Part shown: in pieces, positions 8,124 through 15,890 of the stretch
Layout of the letters: every line of letters begins with the position of its first letter
Numbering within the stretch: position 1 is the stretch's first letter
IMG/VR virus record: IMGVR_UViG_3300013286_000076
Location: 1-21,220 of that record
Strand: one strand, 5' to 3'
Source: a virus
DNA: 21,220 bases
Notes under the pieces: generated by a model
What the model saw: only the letters and a program-made list of their open reading frames with translations
Told to the model about the DNA's origin: nothing
Databases searched by the model: none
Made by a program: the position numbers and the translations under genes

Positions 8124-11100
8124 TTATCTTCCCGGTGCGAGTTGTATGAGGGCGGGTGCTGCGTCTGGGTTGTTCGCGGCGTCAGCGAGAATCCGAGTGT
8201 TTCGTGCGATATCAAGCTGAGCCTTGAGCGAAGGGTTGTCGTTGCCGCGAAGGATGCGGAAGAACGTATCGACGCCGCCCTTGCTTCGAGAGTCCGAGGC
8301 CTCGACCCCCCTGCGGTCGGCCTTCGTGGCGTCGAGAGCGGGGGCCAAGTCTTGCTGGAGTTGGGCTTGGAGGTTTTTCTTGTTCTGCTCGAACTCTGGC
8401 GTCCCCTCTCCGAACGTCGCCTTCAGCTTCTCTAGGTCTTCTTGGAACTTCTGGACAGGGCTTTGCTGCTCAGCACCGGGGATCGACTCGTTCAACTTTT
8501 TCATGGCCGACTTGAACTTCTCAGGGTCGTCCTTGCCGTCCTTGCCGTAAGCTTCCTCGATCTTTGCTCGCTGCTCCTTGATCCTGCCGCCGAAGTCGGC
8601 TGCACTCTCGCCCCCCAGAGACTCGTCTCGCTTGCGGGCGGCGTTTGTCCTCGCTTGCTCGGCTTGCTCTCTTGTGAGTTTCTTCTCTGGGTCAGTCGAG
8701 GCGACTGCCTCGTCGATCTTTTTCATCTGCTCTTCAAAGACTTTCTGCGGGCTCTTCTCGATGCCGAGGTCGGCAAGGAACGCGTCCCTCGCCTGCTTGA
8801 CCGCACGATTGAGAAGCTCCAAGTCTTTCGCGTTGCCCTTCAGCTTCTCGCGAACCTCGCTGATGGGCCTGCCAGCCATGTCGAACTGGGCAGCGATATT
8901 GTCGAGAGCCCCCGACAACTGCTCGAACGGAGTCTTGGTCACCCCCAGAGCGGCCATGAAAGAGTCGTTAATCTTTTGGTTCGCCTCGAACTTTTCCCCG
9001 TCAGACATCTTTTTAGAAAGCGACGCAAGACTCTTTTCTGCCTCCGCGCGGACGGCGATCGCGCTCTTCTCCACGCCGATCGACTGAAGAACCGTGTCCC
9101 TGTCCTTCTTGATCGCCTCGTTGTATTCCTCAGTTCCCTTACCAGCCTCGCCGAATGCGTCGTTGATCTTGTCGACGCCAGCCTGAAGAGCCTGTGCAGG
9201 CGTGGCATCGAGCCCGGCAGCGGACCTCTTATCGATGTCGAGCTTGTTCTGGGCAACGGCAAACTTGTCAGGGTCTTTGCCCATGCCGTATGACTCGTTG
9301 ATCTTCGCCTGACGCTCGCGTAGCTGACCAGCAACGTCGGCACCGGCACCGAGAGATTCGTCTCGCTTGCGAGTGGCGGTGGCCTTTGCCTGAGCGGCCT
9401 CCGTCGACGTGATCTTCTTGTTGCGGTCTTTGGAGTTCAAAGCCTCGTTGATCTTCTTCAACTGCTCGTCGAGGACTTGCTGCGGACTCTTCTCGATGCC
9501 GAGAGAGGCGAGGAGGTTGTCGCGAGACTCCTTCAACGCCCGGTCGAACATCGCGAGTTGCTCAGCGTTGCCCTTGAGCTTCTCCCGAACGACGTCGAGC
9601 GGCTGGCCCGCGAAGCCGAACTGCTTGGCGATGTTGTCGAGCGAAGAGGAGAAAGTCTCGAACGGAGTCTTCGTGACGCCGACGGCAGACGCGAAGTCTT
9701 CTGCGGCTTTCTGGAGTTCAGCCTTGAGCTTGTCCTCTCCGATGAGCCCGGCCTCGGCGGCTTGCTTCACGTCACGAGTACGCTCTTGGAACGTGGTTTG
9801 ACCGTCCTTGCCGACGAGGCTCTCGGTCGCCTTCTTGCGAAGATCAGCCGAAGCCATCGTCTTCTCCATCGCGGTCAGAGACTTATTGTCCTTGATCTTC
9901 TTCAGTTCCTTCTCGAACTTCTGGACAGGCGAGAGGAAGGCGTCGTCGAGTGACTTGCGGATGTTCTCCGCGAATGAAGTATCAAGCTCGATTTCGATCT
10001 TGTTCTTGCGATCAAACTCCCGTTTGACCTCCTCGGCTGCAACGGACGCCTGCTCTTGAGCATTGGTTGAGTCGAGTTCCAGCTTGACTGTCTCGAACTG
10101 ATCTTTCGAGATTCGACCGGAGTCGAAGTCCGACTGGTTCTTATCCTTCTTCTGCTTGATCTCCGCAGAGAAAAAGCCTTCCTGCTGCTTCTTCTTAATC
10201 TCTTCGAGAGCCTTTATGTACTCAGACTTATACTGAGCAGCCTTGGCCTTGATTGCATCAGAGGTGGGAAAGAACTTGTCGTCGATGACAGTTCCGGCAC
10301 CGATGTCTCTGGTTGACTTCGTTGCAGCTTTCGCCGCGTCGTCGAGTTGCTTGTAGAGTTCGAGATTCTTCTTGAGAGCGATGGCTGGACTATCGTCCTT
10401 GTATGACTTGAGGTTGTCCTCAAGGTTTTTAGTGTTCTTTTTTGTCTGTTCGTCAAACTCTTCGAGCGTGATCCTTCCCTCGGACAGTTTCTGCTGGAGT
10501 TCACCGAACCCCTCCTGAGCAGCCTTCGCCGCAGCAGCCCCCTCTGAGCCGTACCTCGCAGACTCGATAATCAGTCCGTTGATCTCTCCCCGTGCTTCCG
10601 TGACCGACTTCTTCACTTCATCAAAAGCCGGGGCTTTTACACCTTTAAACTCGGCAGCAAGCCGCGAAGCCTCTGCAAGCTCCTCGACGGAGGCACGGGC
10701 AGCGTCAATCTTCTCAGGCGCGTCTTTGAAGCCAAGAAAAGACTTTGCGAGTCCGTAGACCCACTGGCCTGCCGCAATGAGCGCGATCGCGAGGTACGTG
10801 ACCGCAGCACCGATTGCCGCGAGAGCCACGACTGCGATGGTAATTGGCCCTAACGCAGCAGCCCACGCGATGGCAAAGTTAACGGCGGCAATCAGAGACG
10901 TTGCGCTGGCTAATCCAATCGCAACCGTATATATGCCCCACGCAGCGGCTCCGACCGCTATATAAATGGCAAGCTGTGCCAGCGAGGCTAAGACAACGCC
11001 CACGGCGGCTCCAAACCCTCGGATGGCGACTCCAAATAGGCTAAATACTCCAGTAAACTCTGCGGCTGGCCTCATGAACGCCGCGAAGCCGGAGGCAAGA

Positions 11101-13349
11101 TCGGCAGCACCAGCGATGAAGTCCTCAAGAGGCTTCATGGCCGCGTCAAAGCCAGACTTGATTCCCTCGAAGATGGCAGCAAAAGCAGCAAAGGCCTGCG
11201 TGGCTGCGGCAACCTGAATAATTACAGCTACCATTCGCAGGAAGATATTAATCACCCTGCCAACCATCTCAATGATAATCGCGAGCGGCTTGCTGACGTC
11301 GGCGAGCATGCTTGTAAGCGGTGTTAGGGCAGTAGACACGCCTCCCTTTACGTCTGCGGCGAAGTTGTTGAATGCTTTCTGAAGCTCGACGAACGTGATG
11401 AGGAGAGTCCCGCTAAGAATTTTTCCAGCCGCGTTGATCCTGTCAAATGAGTTTTCAACGTCGAGCAGCCTCTTCGTATCAAGACTGCTCACGGCTCCGC
11501 CAAGTCTCTTGAAGTCCTCCTCGACCTCACCAAGTTCCTTCAGGGCGGGCAGGATCAATGCGCCTGTTCTTCCGAACAAGTCCATTGCGATAGATGTTCG
11601 CTTCGCCGCGTCGTCAACCTTGGAAAGCTCTTTCGCGACAAGTCGGAAGGCTTCGTCGGGCTTTTTGTTCTTGATCTCATCCGCCGAGATGCCAAGCTTG
11701 TCAAAGGCAATCTTGGCCTCGCGGACGCTCTCCGTGTTGAACTGACCAGACTTGATCTTGCTCAGGTTCTGGTAGAACGACTGCTGCCCCTTGGCGAGCA
11801 TCCTCATGCTCACCTGAGTGTTGTCGGCGGCAAGCTGGAGCTTCTCCATCTCTTGAGTCGTCGTACCAAACCGCTCCGCCATCTGATCGAGCGACTGAGT
11901 GGCAACGCTGAGATGCTCAAGCGAGTGAAAGAACTTCCCGGTCGCGACGGCTGCGGCCATAGCACCGACGGCTGCGAGCGGGAACGTGGCTGCGAGACCG
12001 GCGATCGCCGTTGACGCTCCGCCTGTCACTCCTGCCGCAATAGCAGTCCCGGCGGCGTAGGCACGCACGCCTCCTGCGAGCGCGCCGAACATCACGGAGG
12101 TTACTGCAACACGAGCCGCGAGTGCTGCAAAACCGACAGCAGTCGTTGCCTTGTCTGAGGCTGCGGAAACAAGACTGAGAACAGACTGAATTTGCGTGAG
12201 CCTGTTGACGAAGCTGGCCGACGTCGCAACTGCGGACGCGATTCCTTGTCCGAGTCCCTGAATCACTCTCTGGAAGAATTGCGTCGCAGTCGACGAGCCG
12301 TACAACGCTGTTGCGACGAGCCTGTAGGCTGACGTTGCCGTCATCGCTCCGGCAGTTGCCCCGGCAAACGCTCCTGCTACCTGAGCCCCTCTATCGACAT
12401 ACCCCTGAGCCTCTTCGCTCATTCCAGAAGAGGCCACCTTTGCTGCCGTCACCACGGCAGCGTACACGCCAATCGACGTTATGGCCGACGAGAACGCTCC
12501 TGCGAGACTCCCTACCGTTACGGCAGTCGCTGCCGCGCTGCCGCCTGCGGCTCGCGTGAGAGTGCTGACTCCGCCAAGCTGCGTGACCAACGCCCGGAAG
12601 CCAGCAACCGAAGCCGTGGCTGCGGCAGGAATAGTCTCCTTGTATGCAGTGGCGAGGCTGACGGCAGCGTCATACGACCTTCCGGCGGCAACAACTGTCG
12701 CCTCTGTCGCCTTGCTAAAGCTATCAAACCCAGACTTCCCAGCCTCTGATATCGCGGTCGCGGCAGCACCGACCGCATTTACAGCGTTAGCAGTCTGGTT
12801 AGACGCGTTCTTGATTTCGGAGTAGGCCTTCGTCACGCCTCCTGCCATTGCCGTGGCAGAGGATCGAAACTGATCGAACCGCTCGGCACCCTGAACGACC
12901 TCGTCGCCGGATCGCGAGAACAGTTTCCCGGCAGTGCTTGCGAACTGCTGCACTACGCCGGTTGCCGTAGAGAGGCTCTTGGTGTCGGCCCTTACCTCAA
13001 CCTCGACCGGCTTGTCTTTGGACAGTCCTTCGATGGCTGACGAAACGGCTGACGTGTCTGCGGTGAGCGACACGGCCGCAGTGAGCTTGTCCGCTTCATC
13101 AATCGCCGTCTTCAAGTCGCTCACGTCTGCGTCGATTCGTATCGACTTCTCGACGTCTAGCTTATTGAGGGCGGCATTCGCGACCGCCACCTGCGCGGCC
13201 AGAACGGAGTTGAATTGCCTGATGTCTTCAGTCGCGCCGGTAATCTGATCGCGAAGATTCTGGAAGTAGCCGATGGCATCGTTAATGCCATCCCTTAGAC
13301 CGCCAGTGTCGGCGGAGAACTGGGCGACAATGTTTCCAACAGTTGCCAT
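8124..13349 (-). CDS. Tail tape measure protein
   Basis: This 1741-residue protein lies directly after the G/G-T chaperone genes, the standard place for the tape measure. The ATG at 13349 has a weak GGGGGC site upstream, 3 bases after the preceding stop. Residues 1-150 are helical and start VAQFSADTGGLRDGIN, a common tape-measure opening. Residues about 160-480 are rich in Ala, Ser and Thr. Residues about 480-660 hold a conserved-looking helical segment with MAERFGTTTQEMEKLQLAA and FRLVAKELSKV. Hydrophobic segments cluster near 690-720 and 770-870. From about 880 the protein is charged and coiled-coil-like up to a C-terminus with an internal duplication. The family sets tail length and takes part in genome entry. 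At the usual rule of about 1.5 angstroms per residue, the tail would be near 260 nm, as expected of a long siphovirus tail. Confidence 0.93.
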   Translation of the reverse strand: MATVGNIVAQFSADTGGLRDGINDAIGYFQNLRDQITGATEDIRQFNSVLAAQVAVANAALNKLDVEKSIRIDADVSDLKTAIDEADKLTAAVSLTADTSAVSSAIEGLSKDKPVEVEVRADTKSLSTATGVVQQFASTAGKLFSRSGDEVVQGAERFDQFRSSATAMAGGVTKAYSEIKNASNQTANAVNAVGAAATAISEAGKSGFDSFSKATEATVVAAGRSYDAAVSLATAYKETIPAAATASVAGFRALVTQLGGVSTLTRAAGGSAAATAVTVGSLAGAFSSAITSIGVYAAVVTAAKVASSGMSEEAQGYVDRGAQVAGAFAGATAGAMTATSAYRLVATALYGSSTATQFFQRVIQGLGQGIASAVATSASFVNRLTQIQSVLSLVSAASDKATTAVGFAALAARVAVTSVMFGALAGGVRAYAAGTAIAAGVTGGASTAIAGLAATFPLAAVGAMAAAVATGKFFHSLEHLSVATQSLDQMAERFGTTTQEMEKLQLAADNTQVSMRMLAKGQQSFYQNLSKIKSGQFNTESVREAKIAFDKLGISADEIKNKKPDEAFRLVAKELSKVDDAAKRTSIAMDLFGRTGALILPALKELGEVEEDFKRLGGAVSSLDTKRLLDVENSFDRINAAGKILSGTLLITFVELQKAFNNFAADVKGGVSTALTPLTSMLADVSKPLAIIIEMVGRVINIFLRMVAVIIQVAAATQAFAAFAAIFEGIKSGFDAAMKPLEDFIAGAADLASGFAAFMRPAAEFTGVFSLFGVAIRGFGAAVGVVLASLAQLAIYIAVGAAAWGIYTVAIGLASATSLIAAVNFAIAWAAALGPITIAVVALAAIGAAVTYLAIALIAAGQWVYGLAKSFLGFKDAPEKIDAARASVEELAEASRLAAEFKGVKAPAFDEVKKSVTEARGEINGLIIESARYGSEGAAAAKAAQEGFGELQQKLSEGRITLEEFDEQTKKNTKNLEDNLKSYKDDSPAIALKKNLELYKQLDDAAKAATKSTRDIGAGTVIDDKFFPTSDAIKAKAAQYKSEYIKALEEIKKKQQEGFFSAEIKQKKDKNQSDFDSGRISKDQFETVKLELDSTNAQEQASVAAEEVKREFDRKNKIEIELDTSFAENIRKSLDDAFLSPVQKFEKELKKIKDNKSLTAMEKTMASADLRKKATESLVGKDGQTTFQERTRDVKQAAEAGLIGEDKLKAELQKAAEDFASAVGVTKTPFETFSSSLDNIAKQFGFAGQPLDVVREKLKGNAEQLAMFDRALKESRDNLLASLGIEKSPQQVLDEQLKKINEALNSKDRNKKITSTEAAQAKATATRKRDESLGAGADVAGQLRERQAKINESYGMGKDPDKFAVAQNKLDIDKRSAAGLDATPAQALQAGVDKINDAFGEAGKGTEEYNEAIKKDRDTVLQSIGVEKSAIAVRAEAEKSLASLSKKMSDGEKFEANQKINDSFMAALGVTKTPFEQLSGALDNIAAQFDMAGRPISEVREKLKGNAKDLELLNRAVKQARDAFLADLGIEKSPQKVFEEQMKKIDEAVASTDPEKKLTREQAEQARTNAARKRDESLGGESAADFGGRIKEQRAKIEEAYGKDGKDDPEKFKSAMKKLNESIPGAEQQSPVQKFQEDLEKLKATFGEGTPEFEQNKKNLQAQLQQDLAPALDATKADRRGVEASDSRSKGGVDTFFRILRGNDNPSLKAQLDIARNTRILADAANNPDAAPALIQLAPGR
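8493..8945 (-). repeat. Tape measure internal duplication, copy 2
   Basis: This encodes GVTKTPFEQLSGALDNIAAQ through KLN near the C-terminus. It matches copy 1 (9240-9680) along its whole length, with the same order of motifs: VREKLKGNA, LGIEKSPQ, TRKRDESLG or ARKRDESLG, and a DP-x-KF end. Landmarks such as the CGAACGGAGTCTT stretch and CTCTTCTCGATGCCGAG lie exactly 735 bases apart in the two copies, so the period is 245 residues. This copy has a 4-residue insertion (GKDD region). Confidence 0.88.
9240..9680 (-). repeat. Tape measure internal duplication, copy 1
   Basis: This is the partner of the repeat at 8493-8945. It encodes GVTKTPFETFSSSLDNIAKQ through QNKL, at about residues 1223-1370. 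Between the copies is a more diverged unit (DKINDAFGEAGKG ... GVEKSAIAVRAEAEKSL) that looks like a partial third version. The repeat lies in the predicted coiled-coil part, so each 245-residue unit would add roughly 37 nm of tail by the usual rule. That number is an extrapolation from other tape measures. Confidence 0.88.
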
Positions 13350-13352
13350 CGC

Positions 13353-13646
13353 TTAGCCCCCGAATGCCTTTCGGAGTTCCGCGAGCATCTGCTCTTTCGA
13401 CTGCGGCGGCTTGCGGTGAGACGGCATGAGCATTTCCTCTTCGAGGTTCTTCGAGCCCCATGCCGTGCATAGAGCCGTGGCGAGACGGGCGACCTGACGC
13501 CACTCGTCTCCCCACGGTTCTATTTTCCAATAAGATTCCCACTCTGCGAGTTCAGCCGCATCGACTGACTCAAGAAGCTCTTGGTGAGACCGCCCCAAGG
13601 CTAATGCGAGTCGAAACTCGAATAGCCTCCGGGGTCTCGTCAGGAG
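13353..13646 (-). CDS. Tail assembly chaperone T-domain, read as G-T fusion by -1 frameshift
   Basis: This is the T part of a lambda GpG/GpGT-type pair. The frame is open from the slippery site leftward to the TAA at 13353-13355, and the only possible internal starts are poor (TTG at 13598, no ribosome binding site). Ribosomes slipping at 13646-13652 would pass from the G frame into this one and make a 211-residue fusion spanning 13987-13353. The translated extension reads LLTRPRRLFEFRLALALGRS, then ELAEWESYWKIEPWGDEW at about 30-50 residues from the junction. This W-x-x-Y-x-x-EPWG pattern is typical of GpT/DUF4035-type extensions. In lambda the G part binds the tape measure and the T part binds the tail tube protein. 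Anyone calling the gene from TTG 13598 would obtain only 81 residues and lose the conserved RPRRLFEFRLA segment. Confidence 0.88.
   Translation of the reverse strand, partial: LLTRPRRLFEFRLALALGRSHQELLESVDAAELAEWESYWKIEPWGDEWRQVARLATALCTAWGSKNLEEEMLMPSHRKPPQSKEQMLAELRKAFGG
13586..13638 (-). promoter_or_regulatory. Stem-loop stimulating -1 frameshift
   Basis: Beginning 7 bases after the slippery heptamer, the transcript can fold into a long interrupted stem. The outer pair is GAGACC (13633-13638) with GGTCTC (13586-13591), the middle pair is GGCTA (13623-13627) with TAGCC (13599-13603), and the inner pair is CGAGT (13616-13620) with ACTCG (13607-13611), closed by a TTCG tetraloop. CCCC and GGGG tracts near the base allow alternative pairing. 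Stem-loops 5-9 bases downstream of a slippery site are the usual stimulators of -1 frameshifting. Confidence 0.8.
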
Positions 13647-13987
13647 TTTCCCGCCAGTTCCTCGACGTCGTCCTTGGTGAAGCGATTGAGCTTCATGCAG
13701 GCCGTGAAAAGCTTGTCGAGGACCGCCGCCGACTTCTCGCCAAGCTGAGGAATCTCAGCCTCGGTGAACAAGCGGTTGCCTTCCTCGTCGCACAGGCACT
13801 TCGCCACCAGCTTCGCACGGACCATGTCGACGCCTTTGTTGCCGCCGACAAACTCCGACTCGAAACGGTCACGCTCGGTGCCCGTCATCACGCGAATCTT
13901 CACGGAGCCGTTCCACTCAGGAACTTCCATGTCGATCATCTTCTTGTCGTTCGCCGCCAAAATCGCTGCCTTATTGAGAACCGACAT
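13640..13987 (-). CDS. Tail assembly chaperone, G-like (115 aa)
   Basis: This is the short, unshifted product of the tail chaperone pair. The ATG at 13987 follows AAGGGAGTAGGCA, a good ribosome binding site. It is a small acidic soluble protein with the outline typical of this family: a start naming a beta strand that contacts the target (MIDMEVPEWNGSVKIRVMTGTERDRFE), then a helical region (RAKLVAKCLCDEEGNRLFTEAEIPQLGEKSAAVLDKL) and a C-terminal helix ending DVEELAGNS. The position between tail tube genes and tape measure, plus the slippery sequence in its last codons, supports the call. It would bind the tape measure protein and keep it soluble until the tube polymerises around it. The family diverges so fast that synteny and the frameshift are stronger evidence than sequence likeness. 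Confidence 0.88.
   Translation of the reverse strand: MSVLNKAAILAANDKKMIDMEVPEWNGSVKIRVMTGTERDRFESEFVGGNKGVDMVRAKLVAKCLCDEEGNRLFTEAEIPQLGEKSAAVLDKLFTACMKLNRFTKDDVEELAGNS
13646..13652 (-). promoter_or_regulatory. Slippery heptamer GGGAAAC for programmed -1 frameshift
   Basis: The G frame reads GCG GGA AAC TCC TGA here, so the heptamer is phased exactly as X-XXY-YYZ. Slippage by -1 re-pairs the two tRNAs on GGG and AAA and continues CTC CTG ACG AGA CCC, bypassing the TGA two codons later. Lambda uses the closely related GGGAAAG at the same place in gene G. The site, its phase, the 7-base spacer and the following stem-loop all agree. Confidence 0.9.
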
Positions 13988-14019
13988 TGCCTACTCCCTT
14001 AAGGAAAAACACTTCCGTA

Positions 14020-14409
14020 CTATTGGTTGGACAACTTGAACGTACAAGAGCCTCGAACCAACTCGCCTACTACAACTTCGTGAGAGATCGCCGTCAGGAA
14101 CGCAGGAGAACCTAGGTTTAGCCGAGAAACACTCAGCAATCTCTGCGTACCAAGAAGGTTTATGCCGAAACCACACGGTCCGAAAAAGTCACAACTCAAC
14201 TCACCGAGGTCGATCACGCTGTAATCGACGTCCTTCTTTACCAACTTGTGATTCGAGAAATTCGGGTCTGTAACGGAAATCGAACTGAGCGACGTGATGT
14301 CAATCTCACCAGCGGCTGAACCGCTGTATGACATTCTGGTGACGCCGATCACCGTCGTCCCCCAACTGATCGTAATGCCCTGACTTGATAACTCAGTCGT
14401 GAAAGGCAT
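14020..14409 (-). CDS. Tail tube paralog 5 (most diverged copy, 129 aa)
   Basis: Last gene of the five-member tail-tube-type array and the one next to the chaperones. The ATG at 14409 is 1 base after the previous stop. Kinship is visible at both ends: SSQGITISWGTTVIGVTRMS at the N-terminus, EIDITSLS near residue 36 and VVGELVRGSCTFKLSNQ at the C-terminus, matching GELIKGSCTFKISVD in paralog 4. The middle has changed: the ELKVDW strand of the other copies is replaced by LGELSCDFFGPCGFGINLL, and the ALCTG motif is lost (FLTAISH). It could be a specialised ring, for example a tube terminus or tape-measure-facing variant, or a decaying copy. The frame is intact, which argues against decay. The tail-tube fold is inferred from the siblings. 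Confidence 0.78.
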   Translation of the reverse strand: MPFTTELSSQGITISWGTTVIGVTRMSYSGSAAGEIDITSLSSISVTDPNFSNHKLVKKDVDYSVIDLGELSCDFFGPCGFGINLLGTQRLLSVSRLNLGSPAFLTAISHEVVVGELVRGSCTFKLSNQ

Positions 14410-14410
14410 C

Positions 14411-14791
14411 TCAGTCCACCGAAATCTTAAACGTGCAGGAGCCTTTTATTAGCTCGCCTGCTTGTGCGGTGATGGACAGTCCAGTGCAGAGAGCCTTCTT
14501 GCCAGTAAGCGACTCTCCAGTCAGCCCAGAGCCAGAGCCAGCACCGGAGCCAGCAAGCTCGATGTCGTACACGTTGTCTGTCAGTGGGAGCGTGTTGCCG
14601 ACCCAGTCGACCTTCAGTTCGAGAGACTTGAGCCCACCAGCGCGGTATCGACTCATGCAGCCAGCACCAGACGGAATGTCCGTGCTGGTCAGGTTAAACT
14701 CGCCCTGATTCTTCGACATGGAGATAGCAGTCGCCGTATACACGACGTTGTTAAACTTGAACGTAATTCCCTGAGAATTATCAAATGCCAT
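14411..14791 (-). CDS. Tail tube paralog 4 (126 aa)
   Basis: Member of the tandem tail-tube-type array. The ATG at 14791 shares one base with the TGA of the preceding gene. The protein starts MAFDNSQGITFKFNNVVYTATAISMS, has EFNLTSTDIPSG and a RAGGLKSLELKVDWVG strand at about residues 52-66, then ALCTGLSITAQAGELIKGSCTFKISVD. Beta-strand alternation throughout fits the tail tube fold. It is longest in the variable loop at about residues 75-95, where a Gly/Ser-rich insert (GSGAGSGSG) sits between the core strands. In tail tubes such loops usually face outward or join neighbouring subunits; which applies here is unknown. It is closest to paralogs 2 and 3. Confidence 0.85.
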   Translation of the reverse strand: MAFDNSQGITFKFNNVVYTATAISMSKNQGEFNLTSTDIPSGAGCMSRYRAGGLKSLELKVDWVGNTLPLTDNVYDIELAGSGAGSGSGLTGESLTGKKALCTGLSITAQAGELIKGSCTFKISVD

Positions 14792-15141
14792 CAGTCGTAG
14801 CTCACCTTAAAGGTCGCACTCCCCTTGATCAAATCTCCTGCGGTCGCAGTGAGTGACAAGCCCGTGCAGAGAGCAATCGTTCCGGTGTGACCAAGGCCAG
14901 AACTGAGAGTGAATGCGGCAGTGGCTTCGACGGGCGGGACTGTCAGTCCAATCCAGTCAACCTTTATCTCGCAGTTTTCAACCTCACCACCCCGAAATCG
15001 ACGAAAGCCGTCGTCCGAGACGTCCGTACTCGTGCAATCGATCTCGCTCACACTACGGCTAACGCTGATCTGCGTGGCCGTATACGCTGAGCCAGCGAAA
15101 GTGAACGTGATTCCAGTTGCGTATGTTGCGTCGAACGGCAC
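14791..15141 (-). CDS. Tail tube paralog 3 (116 aa)
   Basis: Third gene of the tandem array. It starts with GTG at 15141, preceded by GAGGTGAAAC, and begins 8 bases after the previous stop. Shared landmarks are GITFTFAGSAYTATQISVS, EIDCTSTDVSDDGFRRFRGG, EIKVDWIGLTVPP and ALCTGLSLTATAGDLIKGSATFKVSYD. This is the shortest copy: the variable loop before ALCTG is reduced to SSGLGHTGT. The conserved core and intact frame indicate a functional virion subunit. It would assemble as rings in the tail tube, alone or mixed with the sibling products. Confidence 0.85.
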   Translation of the reverse strand: MPFDATYATGITFTFAGSAYTATQISVSRSVSEIDCTSTDVSDDGFRRFRGGEVENCEIKVDWIGLTVPPVEATAAFTLSSGLGHTGTIALCTGLSLTATAGDLIKGSATFKVSYD

Positions 15142-15149
15142 GTTTCACC

Positions 15150-15506
15150 TCAGTCTTGCGAGACCTTAAATGTCGCGCTTCCTTTGATCATGTCGCCTGC
15201 TGCACCAGTGACGCTGAGCCCAGTGCAGAGGGCTTTTCTTCCAGTGAAGTCGCTGGCACCAATATTCGGACCCTCAATGGCGAAAGTCTGCACAGTCTTA
15301 ATTGGAGGTATGGTCCCGCCAATCCAGTCAACTTTGATCTCAACGCTATTCAGCTTCCCGGCACGAAGCCTGCGAAAGCTCCCGACTGCGAGGTCTGTCG
15401 TCGAGATGTCGTTCTCTCCACGACTTCGAGACACAGCGATCGACGTCGCCGTGTACACGACGCTGGCGAACGTGAACTTTATTCCTTGAGATACCTCGAA
15501 CGCCAC
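15150..15506 (-). CDS. Tail tube paralog 2 (118 aa)
   Basis: Second gene of the array, starting with GTG at 15506 after GCGAGGCCACGA and 12 bases from the previous stop. The protein reads MAFEVSQGIKFTFASVVYTATSIAVS, then ENDISTTDLAVGSFRRLRAGKL, VEIKVDWIGGTIPP and ALCTGLSVTGAAGDMIKGSATFKVSQD. It shares short near-identical DNA stretches with paralogs 3 and 4, such as CCAATCCAGTCAAC on the plus strand in paralogs 2 and 3, so these copies probably arose by tandem gene duplication within the phage lineage and not by independent acquisition. Confidence 0.85.
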   Translation of the reverse strand: MAFEVSQGIKFTFASVVYTATSIAVSRSRGENDISTTDLAVGSFRRLRAGKLNSVEIKVDWIGGTIPPIKTVQTFAIEGPNIGASDFTGRKALCTGLSVTGAAGDMIKGSATFKVSQD

Positions 15507-15518
15507 TCGTGGCCTCGC

Positions 15519-15890
15519 TTAGTTCAGGGTCAACCGGAACGACGCGGAGCCTTTGATGAGTTCGCCTACTTGAGCCGTGATGTCCGCCGACGTGCAGAGA
15601 GCCGCCGTTGGGATGCCGGTCGTGAACGCGGCATTCGAGCCAGTGCCGTCGACGGCCCACGTGATCTGACCGGTGGCGGTCATCTGTGGCAGCGTGAGGC
15701 CGACGAATTCAACCTTCAACTCGTCTCCATCGCGAATCGGAGAGATGCGGTATGAACGATACGAGCCGGTCGGGCTTTCCAGCGAAGTGACGTCGAGTTC
15801 GCTGGCCTTCTTCGACACGGCAATCTGGTTCGCGGTGAACTTCGTGCCAGAAAACGTGAAGGAAATGCCCTGAGATGATTCGTATGCCAT
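15519..15890 (-). CDS. Tail tube paralog 1, probable major tail tube protein (123 aa)
   Basis: First gene of the array, directly after the tail terminator. The ATG at 15890 has the strongest ribosome binding site of the set (GAGGAGGGACGACAATA), so I prefer it to the upstream ATG at 15953, which would overlap the preceding gene. The protein is MAYESSQGISFTFSGTKFTANQIAVS, ELDVTSLESPTGSYRSYR, ELKVEFVGLTLPQM, a hydrophobic TWAVDGTG strand and ALCTSADITAQVGELIKGSASFRLTLN. This is the plain outline of a small siphovirus tail tube subunit, a two-sheet beta sandwich. The strong start site and first position make it the candidate for the most abundant tube subunit, but this is inference. Confidence 0.87.
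   Translation of the reverse strand: MAYESSQGISFTFSGTKFTANQIAVSKKASELDVTSLESPTGSYRSYRISPIRDGDELKVEFVGLTLPQMTATGQITWAVDGTGSNAAFTTGIPTAALCTSADITAQVGELIKGSASFRLTLN

Noticed and set aside
7956-9293. Long plus-strand frames opposite the tape measure and its downstream gene (159 and 283 codons)
   Set aside because: Their composition is that of antisense translations of coiled-coil protein (Leu, Arg, Val, Glu runs), and they overlap genes with strong evidence on the other strand.
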